Shown one piece after another: positions 54,840-64,000 of a stretch of 64,000 nt of DNA (position 1 is its first letter; every line of letters starts with the position of its first letter). A program made the translations under genes and the position numbers. Under the pieces are notes generated by a model, which saw only the letters and a list, made by a program, of their open reading frames with translations, had not been told where the DNA came from and ran no database searches. The stretch is from Centrapalus pauciflorus (taxonomy: Eukaryota > Streptophyta > Magnoliopsida > Asterales > Asteraceae): positions 62,001 through 126,000 of the forward strand of contig JAANYP010002330.1 of NCBI GenBank assembly GCA_020465985.1, in the 5' to 3' direction.

Positions 54840-55969
54840 TGTTAGGCACAAAAAGGCCTCAGTCAAACCTGTTCTACATCTGAGGGGGAGATTAGTAATC
54901 AAACCTATTGATGCATTCGAAGGTTAAATTTAAGGCCTGTTATATGCCTTATTGAAACCTGAAAATGATTTGCAATATCAGTCCAAAGTTGTTCTATGTG
55001 TTGCATGTGTTGCAACTAAGACAGTTTGTCCAAGCTGCTCTGTCTGCTAAACAGGCTGGACATAAACTGTCTACGCTGCTCTACACTGGTGAGCAGCTTG
55101 AGCATTTTTCAAGTGTTCTGTTCTTTGTGAACAGAACCTGTTCTTTGTGAACAGGCTAAACACTTTATGTAATATGTTTCCAAGTCCTCATGTATTGTCT
55201 TTGGCTACAAGATCAGTTTACAAAGTCGAAGACAAAGTGGAAAACAGAACTGCTCAGCCTGCCCACGCTGTTCTGTAACATGAAGACAAAAGGTTATTTG
55301 AAAAAGGGTGACAGACCTTTCTCTTATATCAAAATAGGCCTTTACAAGGAAGAAAGACGCAAAGTTGACATTCCTTAATTGGTTAAAGGCAATGCAACAG
55401 TAGACAAAGTGAAAAGACAAAAGTTCTGCACATGTGAAGACAAGTCTGCTTTTCAGAAAAGTGCAGAAAAGTTATGTGGTCTTTTCAAACAAGACTTCTC
55501 ATTTTCATTCCGTCCAATGAAGAAGTTTCTCTTAGATCCTCTGAGTGAGTATAAAAGGAAGCTTCTAAGGTCAGAAAGAATAAGCCAAAAAAAAAAAAGC
55601 TAAGTGCTGAAGCCAAGAGTGAACGTGCAAGTATATTCTTCATGCATGCAAGCCTGCTTGTGTAATACAGTTTCTTTGTGTCTAAGCTGTTCTACATAAG
55701 TTGTTCCTCTAAGTCTTGTAAACATAGTGAGTGCTTCTTAGTGAGTGTATTCATTGTAAACTAGTTTGAGTCTGTCTTAGACTAGTGAACATACTGTTGT
55801 ATCTGTCATCTCAGCTTGAACCTTTCCGCATTCAAGCTTGTTTGTAATTAACAATTTGTTGATAATACATACAAACATTGAGAAAATAGTGTGTAGTTTT
55901 TAAATAGCTGTATTCACCCCCCCTCTACAGCTTAAAGCTATATACTTTGGGAACCTCTCAGGACCTACA
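54840..55969 (+). repeat. SV4 3' LTR
   Basis: It starts TGTTAGGCAC after the PPT. The end is placed at GGACCTACA (55969), giving imperfect inverted ends (TGTTAGG versus TGTAGG) and following the typical TTCACCCCCCC stretch of copia LTR ends. A TATA box (TATAAAAG) lies at 55550-55557. GAACAGCTTG-type words occur at 55010-55270. The partner LTR is absent. Confidence 0.8.
55550..55557 (+). promoter_or_regulatory. TATA box of SV4 LTR
   Basis: TATAAAAG in GAGTGAGTATAAAAGGAAG, about 710 bp into the LTR and 410 bp from its end. Confidence 0.65.
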
Positions 55970-56045
55970 GATCTGCATACTTATTTGTGTTTTTGTAGGA
56001 TTTGCGATTGGTTTTGTTTTGTTTATATTGGTGGTGGGGATGTAA

Positions 56046-56660
56046 ATGGATTCCCTTAGTCCGGTGTTGCTGATAAGAAGAGACTCTTTACTTAAATATT
56101 CACCAAAAAATGACAAGAGTTTGCAAAGACCCAAATCAAGATTTGCAAGGTTTATGGTTTTCAAGAAGATAGATTACTTGCAATGGATTTCTGGTTTGGC
56201 TGTGTTCATCTTTTTTATGTTCTTGTTTCAATTGTTCTTGCCTCTTTCCATGGATGGAGATTTGTTGACAAGAGAGAATGAGGATCTTGTTTATGTTGGG
56301 GATTTCAAGAATTTATTGAAAGAAATTGATCGGGTTTTGGATTTTGGTGAAGATGTTAAGTTTGTGCCCACCAAGTTTTTGATGAAATTCCATAGAGAAA
56401 AAAATTAATGATATTACTTTTGGTGGGTCAAGAACAGTTATGAGATTTGAGAATAGAAAGCCTCAGCTTGATTTGGTGAGTATTCTGATATGAAAATTTC
56501 AGTTTTTTCAATTTTCTGTTAGCTAAAAGTCCCATTAAAATATTTTCTTATGAGCTTCCATTTGTAGGTTTTTACAGATCTGTTAGTTGATCCACGACAA
56601 ATATTGATGTCACAATTGCTGCTTCTTTAAGAAAATTAGCTATGAATTTGAGGTGTTCAT
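56046..56660 (+). pseudogene. Host glycosyltransferase 5' fragment (Golgi type II membrane protein)
   Basis: The start MDSLSPVLLIRRD is followed by RFARFMVFKKIDYLQWISGLA and a hydrophobic segment (residues about 55-75), then LDFGEDVKFVPTKFL. I recognise this as the N-terminus of a plant glycosyltransferase family 1/GT4-like membrane protein (from memory, not searched). A frameshift in an A-run at 56398-56404 ends the frame at 56408. The other frame continues with ITFGGSRTVMRFENRKPQL up to a GT donor at 56476. A 92 bp intron ends at AG 56567, followed by VFTDLLVDPRQILM and a decayed remainder. The SV4 LTR ends 76 bp upstream of the ATG. Confidence 0.62.
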
Positions 56661-57180
56661 TTTAATGTTGGTTGTTTTCATTAGGATTAGCATTAGGGCT
56701 ACTTCTATTTTATTAATTGTTGTCTTTTCTGAAAATATTGGCTGTATGGTTAAGCATGCTATGAATTTTTGCCTTTATTAAAGATAATTGGTTAAATTTG
56801 CTATATGGTGAAGCATGCTATTCATCAAAGTATTGAGCAGACTTTGTACATTGATCATCAAACACAGATCGTAATAGGTACTAAGGACCGATGTCGTATG
56901 CTTTACCATCTATCCTAAGATAACCTTATGCTGTGGATGTTCATTTTGAAACTTATTATCTAGAGTTGAACAATTAGAATCAGAAGAATAGGTAGATAAA
57001 TTAACATGTATCTCAATAACCAGTTTTCCAAAATCTGAGTGTTTTGTCCCTAAATGATAAAATTCACAACCATAATCACAATTACTTTTACTCCAATACT
57101 TGAAACAATCTCAAATCAGAATAATCACTTAAACGTTATTCATATGCAGGTTTACTCACTCACACACACACACACACACA

Positions 57181-57259
<79 letters not shown>

Positions 57260-58929
57260 TTGCGCTCTCTCTTTGCTGCGCTCTGTCTCGGCCACACTCT
57301 CTCTCGGTTGCTCTCTGTCTCCACTGCACTCTCTCTTGGTTGCGTCTCGGCTACGCTCTCTCTCGGTGACTCTCTTTCTCGGTTGCAAGGATCTCTTCGT
57401 TGCGCGCTCTCCCTCTATCTGTTGCTATATATGTCTCAGCTCCCCACTCAAGTATGTTTTGTGATTTCAAGTTTAATGTTTTGTGATTTCAAGTTTCGAT
57501 CATAGATTTTTCTATAGAATAAGTTAGGGCTAGAAATAGTGGTTCTCATTTATCAATTTTGGTTGTCATTATACACACGATTGGACCGCTAAAACTATTC
57601 CTTTGGCAATCATGGATAGTTATAAATAATTTTGTGATATGTTTAAGAACTTGTAGCATACATACTTATGATGGTTTAATTAAAAGTTTCATATATAAAT
57701 CTCATATTAAATGACGTGTTGTGACATTTGACAGGCAGATGGTACTAGTGTGGTTCTCTCCCCTTCGGCAGTCATGTTATTCCCCATTTTCATGCCTGAA
57801 TTAAAAAACCTTTACCCTTAATCTTGTTTTGACGACTTAAACACTGACCATTTGTTAAAGGAAATCAATGTATTCTATTAGTACTTATACAACCTTTAGA
57901 ATATTATATGAAAAAATAACATAGTCATTGTGTACGTGAACAAAAGTCATGCATCAATAGTCAATAATGCATGAAGTCATCATGTCTCCTTATTTTATTT
58001 TGTCTGGGACTTTATGTAATGTAACATGCATACACGAAACATTATAATTTATCATTCGGACCTGTTTTGAATAGAAATATCATCAGGACGAGAATACCGA
58101 TCATTATAAATTGCTCCAATTGATGCCGTTATTATATTAATTTATTTTGAATTGATGTTGTGTTTGACAAATATTTCATGGTAAAGTTCCCGTTTTTTTC
58201 ACTGTTGTATAAATTTTTTTACTTATTTTGTATTGCAATATTTTATCTGTTTGGATGTGCAGGGACTTGATTCTACTCTGTAGATGGTAGAGGGTTGGTG
58301 GTTGATGGCAATGAAGATGATCAACCAAGCACATGCCCAAGGTGTTTATGATTTATTATCATGCTTGCTTTAACCAATATAACTCAATGTGATACATGCC
58401 CACTCATTTAGAGATGCTAATCATTTTAAACTCAATTGATTTGGATAATATGCTAATTAACGAGTATGTGTTTCTTGGTAGTACAAGTATTGCCTCGGCT
58501 CACCTTGATGATATTGGTCTTGATGTATGTGTTACATAGTAACTCCAAAGAGATTTGTTTTGATGTTTAGATAATTTTGTTATTATTGCAACTCAAGAAA
58601 AAGAAATGCAAAAGTCGAAGAAAAGGAAAAAAACAATACACAACGGTAGAGGGAATAAAAAAGCAAACAAGAAGCAATGCTCTTAAGGATAAAATATAGA
58701 AGTTTGGTTTTTCGGTAACTATGGATTTTGCATTTTTTTTGAGCACTGTATGAATTTTATATTACTCTTAACATTTCTATGAATTTTACATCTTTTTTGA
58801 ATAGTGTATGGATTTTACATTCCTATTAACAACATTTCCCTTTTTATTACATTTTATCGTATATTTTCATTTTTGCTATATATTTTATATTAATGGTAGC
58901 TTAGTATTTGTTATTTAATTACCCATGGC
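56661..58929. other. No gene recognised
   Basis: AT-rich sequence. It holds the CA/CT/GT microsatellite and a stretch near 58600-58685 that could encode a Lys/Arg-rich C-terminus (KKKKCKSRRKGKKQYTT), possibly the end of a transposase of the neighbouring CACTA element. The evidence is too weak to call. Confidence 0.4.
57161..57260. repeat. (CA)n-(CT)n-(GT)n microsatellite
   Basis: CA to about 57184, CT to 57242, GT to 57260. It continues into degenerate CTCTCTCGGTTGC words up to about 57410. Confidence 0.97.
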
Positions 58930-60664
58930 TAAAAGTAACAATTAGTCATGAAACAAAGAAAAAAAATTTGTCACCATAAGTACTTTAAGGTCACTGTTTA
59001 TTTTATTTTGTGTGACAAAAAATATTTAGTGGTCATAATTTAAAAAAAACATGTGATTATAAGTATTTTATCGTCACGGTTTAATATATTATTGTATCTG
59101 AAACTAAACATTAACCATGATAAAAGAACGAAAATGTAACTATAAGTATTTTACGGTCACAATTTATTTTGCTTTATGTGGTTAAAGGTTATCAATTGTC
59201 ACAGTAAAAAAAAACTTGTTAATATGGGTATTTTGTGGTCATGGTTAATTGTGTTATGTGTGTCAAAAACTAAACATTAACCATGATAAAAGAAAAAATA
59301 TCGTGACTACAAGTAGTTTATGGTCACGACTTATTTTATTATCAGTTGTTAAATGTTATTAATTTTAATAATGAAAGGAAAAGAATGTGACTATATGTAT
59401 TTTATGGTCACATTTTATTTATTTTGTATGACTAAAAGAAATCAACGATCACCGTTTACAAACAACATGACACTATAAATATTTTACGGTCGCTATTATA
59501 AATGTTATGTGTGTCTAAAAGTAAACAACAATCACGATAAGAGAAAACACATGTGACTGTAAGTAACTTATTGTCAGGGTTTAAGTTTTTACATGTGTCT
59601 AAAAGGAACAATAGTGACTTTAAAAGAAATATAATGTGACAATAAGTATTTAATGGTCACAGATTGTATTGTTGCATGTGTCTAAAAGTTACCAATTGCC
59701 ACGATTAGGAAGAAATAAGTAACTATAAATACTTTATGGTCACGGTATTGTTTATTTTATGTGTCTAAAAGTAAGCAATTGTCATGAATCAATGAATTAT
59801 TATGTGACTAAAATAATGGTATGGTCACAGTGTAATTATTTTTGTGTGTCAAAATGTACCAATTGTCACGGTTTAATAATTTATGTATGTCCAATTGCAA
59901 CCAATGGTCACATTTTATTTATTTATGCGTGTCTAAGTGTACCCGACGGTCACGGTTTAATTGTTTATGCATGTCTAAATGTACCAATGGTCACACTTAA
60001 TAGTTTATGTGTGTCAAAATATAACCAATTGTCACGGTTTCATTCACGGGGTGTGTACAAATGTCTCAAATAGTTACTGTTTAGCTGATTATGTGTGTAT
60101 AAATTTATCCAATGGTCACGATTAAATATTTGTGCGTCTTTAAATATACCAGGTGGCCACGGTTTATTTGTTTATGCGTGTCTGTAAGAATGTTAACGCC
60201 ACGGATTAATTATTTATGTGTGTCTAAATGTATCCAACTGTCATGGTTTTTAAAAAAAATTGTGACTAAAAGTATTTTATGGTCACGGTTACTAAAAAAT
60301 ATAGACCACAACTATATAGAAATTGTTATCATATAGCCACGGTTTTAGGCTATGGCCACGGTTTACATATGATTTAGTCACGAATATTAAATGTAGCCAT
60401 AAGGTACTAAAAGTGATGCAACCTTTGGTCACGATTTGAATGAAAAATAAAACTGTGGCCAAAGGTCTATGGCCACAGTCGTCAAATCACGGATTCACAA
60501 TAAAAAGAACTACAAAAATATATAAAGTTCTTAAAAAAATATAAACGTGCATTATATTATTTTAAAAAAAATATAAAAACTCATAAAGTTTTTAAGCGGA
60601 ATAACCCTGATAGCACATGGGTAAAATCTTAGTATTAATATTAACAAATGTTAATGTTGTAGTG
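58930..60664. mobile_element. CACTA element, right end with subterminal repeats
   Basis: The terminus TTAATGTTGTAGTG is the reverse complement of CACTACAACATTAA, the CACTA-type inverted end. Over 1.4 kb upstream there are about 25 degenerate units of 55-75 bp. They alternate TGTGTCTAAAAGTAACCAAT and GACTATAAGTATTTTATGG, each ending GTCACGGTTTA. Nearer the end the word is CTATGGCCACGGTTTA (60340-60480) in both orientations. These are subterminal transposase-binding repeats by family analogy. No left end is found in the window. Confidence 0.8.
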
Positions 60665-60984
60665 ACTGACTTAATTATGATTATGTGAAAATTAGGTCCC
60701 TGTAATACCATGCACTGATGCACATATTATATTTTATTCCCCAATCACTTAGTTTTTGATGATTAATCATACCATGGTCGATATGACCTACTAGAACGAA
60801 ATCTAATATCATTTTCTCGTTGGACTGCACTTTCTGGGACGCTCGTTGGTGTAACCCTCATGTGTCCTATGTAGTAAGTTGCAATCATCGGTTATATCAT
60901 CTGTACACATGTATATTCTAACAATATCAATTAAAAACACATACGAATTTAAAAGTATTAAATAATGATATAAAAATAGCTACT
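60665..60984. other. No feature recognised
   Basis: 320 bp of AT-rich sequence between the CACTA end and the TK3 LTR. No ORF or repeat seen. Confidence 0.5.
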
Positions 60985-61210
60985 TGTAACGAGCTAAACT
61001 TTAATACACGATACAATTAATAAGCTTAACGTTAATTTTAAGCTAAATGATCATTTCTCTATGAGATTTAAAATATAAATTTAAGGTAAATAATAAAAAG
61101 TCATAATTAAGTCAAATGGATTAAATCATAAGTTTGTAACATGATTTAAAAGAAATGAAAGGAAAGTAACTTATGTGGTTGAAATGAAATTAGATGAAAA
61201 CTTGAGATAA

Positions 61211-61218
61211 TATATAAA
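61211..61218 (+). promoter_or_regulatory. TATA box of TK3 LTR
   Basis: TATATAAA, 226 bp into the LTR, followed by a CA/CT-rich leader, as in TK1. Confidence 0.55.
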
Positions 61219-61829
61219 CCCAAATGTGGTCATTTGATCATTTCCACTCAACTTATAAATCATCAAACTCTCATCTACTTCTCTATATTCACGGTTCATC
61301 AAGAATTTCAAGTTTCATCATCAAAGTTGCCATCAAATTAAAGATTTAGTTGAAACCATCAAAGCAACAAACCATCAAGATTATTACAAGATTGTAAGTA
61401 TTTTTATCATTTAAAATGTGTTCTTGATGATCATGTATGTGCCACGGTTCCTGGAAAACTTTTACACCTCAAAATGGTTGAAAATCATCAAATTGATTAT
61501 CAAAATGTGTTTTAATCTTCAAAGTAAGTGCATGCATGCTATGTTTATGGTATAAGAGAGAATGTTAGAAATTTGAAGCATTAATTCATACTTTGAATAT
61601 TAAGTTCTGAAACTTTATAATTGTTGTTGTCCAAAGAATTTTACATATGTTTTGGTTGATTTTGAAGGCCAAGGAAATCCTTTGGCCTTCGGCCAGGACA
61701 AGGATGCATACATATGAGTTGTTTAACCTTTAGAACATCAAAAACCCATTTAATTACTTAATTTTGCTGCAGTATTTGGAAAGAAAACAGAAAGAAAAGA
61801 AATGTGCAGAGTGTGTGTGTGTGTTGCAT

Positions 61830-62165
61830 GGCTACCGAGAAGCCCAGAAACCTACCGAAACCATTAAGGTTTTGGTAATAATACTGAAACCAACAGCTGG
61901 AGGGGGGTACCGAAACCATGGACACTACTGAGGACTACCGAGAACCCCTCTAAACTTCCTTGAATGGCTGCTGTAATTGAAACAAAAACAGAAATAAGAA
62001 AAGAAGTGCAGTAAGTGTGTGTATGAATGTTAGATGGGTACCGAAACTAGCTAAGAAAACTACTGAAACCTTAACACCTACTGAACCCTACCGAGACCTT
62101 GGCATTACCGAGACCTACCGAAACCTTTCAAAGGTTTCGGTAATTTGGTAAGCTACCGAAACTGA
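61830..62165 (+). repeat. CTACCGAAACC word array in TK3 LTR
   Basis: About 15 copies of CTACCGAAACC, TACCGAGA and GGTTTCGGTAAT. One is a near-perfect inverted pair around 62118-62145. The place is the same as the arrays of TK1 and TK2, but the word is different. Confidence 0.8.
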
Positions 62166-62282
62166 ACATTCACAGCAACTCATTTTTCCTTGCATAAATA
62201 AGGTATATGTGTGAAGTATGTGAAAGAAACTAGGTACATGTGTGTGTGTGTGTGTCGATGCAGGACAGAATCAACACCAGAT

Positions 62283-62286
<4 letters not shown>

Positions 62287-62354
<68 letters not shown>
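62287..62354. repeat. (AT)n microsatellite
   Basis: 34 AT units, preceded by a short GT repeat at 62237-62253. Confidence 0.97.
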
Positions 62355-62357
<3 letters not shown>

Positions 62358-62879
62358 ATCAGTGAAGGTTGTATCAAAGTGGCAAGCGTCTGTAAGTCAG
62401 ATAGTGGTTCTAACCCACTACAGATTGTGAGTAACAGAGCCAGAGCCAGAAAGTACAATTAATCAGTAACTAGATTTTACTTTAACTGCAAATTATGTGA
62501 ATTGAGACTTTTGTTGCTTTATTCTGATTTTTATTGGCATTCTGATCCTGAGCATATTGATATATTGTCATAGCATGATTATTATGATTTGTTGAACTGA
62601 GCATTTCTTCTTCTAATTTCTATTCTTTGACGAATCATTTGATTGTTAAGCTTAACACCAACAATATTGCTCAGTGTTGAGTTATTGTTAGGCTTATGAT
62701 GTGCTGATTTACATGATGAAAGCACAGAGGGTAGCTAGAGCTGAGCATTCTGATGATACCCATACAACAATTACTGGTAGCTAGCCCAGTACGTGGCTAA
62801 TCCCCACTAATGATGCGTGTGTATGGTGTTATCTTTATCCGAGCATTCCATATGAATTTGTCTAAAAGTCTCAAGATAC

Positions 62880-64000
62880 TACTACAATAAGTGGCTTTTG
62901 CGACGGAAATTTGCGACGGATTGTATCCGTCGCAAATTTTGACCCATTTGTGACAGATTTGCGACCGGCAGAAATATTTTGCGACTGACAAAATCCATTG
63001 CAAATAAAATACTAATTTGTGACCGACCAGCGATCGAGTTGCGAGAGAAAAAAAGTTCATAGCAAAATTCGTCGCAATTCCGATAAAAATTATTAATAAA
63101 ATAATAAATAAAATTCTTTTACAAAAATCCGTCGCAAATCCGTCGCAAATACTCCCGACGCAAATCCATCGCACATTTGCCGACACAAATCCGTCGCAAA
63201 GACTGGTACTTTGTGAGAGATTTGCAACGGACTTTTGTTTCTTTTCTTGATTTTCAATTTAAAATGCTTTAAAAAACAGATATGAACATTGATATGTAAA
63301 TAAGTAAATAAAACTTGAGTTTGGATAGGTTATATTGGTTTTATTTATGTGCCTATATATATATATATGTTCATGTATATTTGTATTAATTTTATATAAG
63401 TTACAAAGTTTATGATTCGTTGTTCGTGAAAGGTATATACATACAAGTTGCGTGATTTGTTCTTCGAACATTTTTTATGCTTAGAAAAATACATATATTA
63501 ATGTGTGGTCGTGAGTACACATGCTTTTCAATGACACATAATTTACTAAAAAAACAATAATTTTAGGTTCGTTGCAAATCTGTCGCAAAGAGTGGAAATT
63601 TGCGACAGGTTTGCGATGGACTTTCTTTTTGTTTTCTTTACTTTCGGGTTAAAAAACTTAAAAACGGGTACGAATATATGGGTTATGTATTCCAATACAT
63701 AAAATTTAAGATTTGATAAGATATTTATTATTATATACGTGCATATAGATGCGTTCGTTTACGTTTGTTTATGATTTATCTATGTTACAAAGTTTGTGAT
63801 TCGTTGTTTATTAATGTACACATATACAAGCTGGATGAATTTTTTTCTTTTAAAATTAATTTACGCTTATTAGAATACATATATTAGTGTGTGGTCGTGA
63901 GTACACGTGATTTATGATAAGATATGATTTTTTAAAAATATAAAATGTTTAGTTCCGTCACAAAGCCATCGCAAAGGCTGGATATTTGCAAGAGATTTGC
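62880..64000. mobile_element. CACTA element, left end (continues past the window)
   Basis: The end TACTACAATAAGTGGC is CACTA-like with the first base changed. Within 350 bp there are about 15 copies of TTGCGACGGA and TCCGTCGCAAA in direct and inverted order, and again at 63570-63620 and 63950-64000. These are typical subterminal repeats. No transposase ORF lies in the visible part. Confidence 0.7.

Larger units (their letters stand above)
60985..62879 (+). repeat. TK3 LTR (Ty3/gypsy chromovirus), interrupted
   Basis: It starts TGTAACGAGC. The order matches TK1 and TK2 LTRs: TATA at 61211, leader, donor-like GATT|GTAAGTATT at 61395, word array, AT repeat, and GGTAGCTAGCCCAGTACGTGG at 62775, which is almost identical to 35226 in TK2p. 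It is cut at 62880 by a CACTA element before the expected acceptor. Whether it is a solo LTR or part of an element cannot be seen. Confidence 0.75.

Noticed and set aside
60112..60336. Cys-rich small ORFs (59759-60336)
   Set aside because: Translation of the CACTA subterminal repeats.

Overview
The window is plant nuclear DNA, from a eudicot with a transposon-rich genome (the element families look like those of asterids, but the species cannot be told). Nearly all of it is LTR retrotransposons nested in one another, plus two CACTA DNA transposons, one MULE-type element, several microsatellites and one broken piece of a host glycosyltransferase gene. I see no tRNA, rRNA, CRISPR array or intact host gene.

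Labels used below. TK = Ty3/gypsy chromovirus, Tekay-like. SV = Ty1/copia Sirevirus-like. TK1 (1-5723, +) is cut by the window start and sits in the reverse transcriptase of SV1 (+; 5724-6593, then 20940-24478). SV1 is split again by SV2 (6594-20934, -), a complete 14.3 kb element with 344 bp LTRs differing at only 3 positions and a perfect 5 bp target duplication TGTTG. SV1's last ORF is cut at 24479 by a head-to-head pair of TK2 elements (TK2m, -, 24479-31014; TK2p, +, 31016-35440). A third TK2 fragment follows (35441-35725, -). SV3 (35726-49335, -) has full-length gag, pol and extra ORFs, but its flanks come from two different host elements. SV4 (+, 49336-55969) keeps the end of RNase H, a 1381-codon extra ORF and a 3' LTR. 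Then come the host pseudogene (56046-56660), a CACTA end (to 60664), a third chromovirus LTR (TK3, from 60985) and the start of a second CACTA element (from 62880).

The most interesting pattern concerns the ORF that each of the four SV elements carries downstream of pol. These ORFs share a conserved N-terminal domain. In every element the ORF is preceded by its own TATA box and leader. In SV1, SV2 and SV3 a spliceosomal-type intron also ends just before the ATG. This looks like a self-contained, internally promoted gene module.

A second pattern links both superfamilies. Arrays of short, often palindromic, element-specific words (TCCGAATTCGGA, AGATTCGAATCT, TCGAGTT, GAACAGCTTG, CTACCGAAACC) lie in the non-coding parts of the elements. 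Most fall inside predicted leader introns or in the leader introns of the TK LTRs. The same word class occurs in a Sirevirus and a chromovirus twice over. Two further signals are a 12-14 codon segment in TK LTRs that changes almost only at synonymous sites, and a GT-AG intron inside the TK2 reverse transcriptase.
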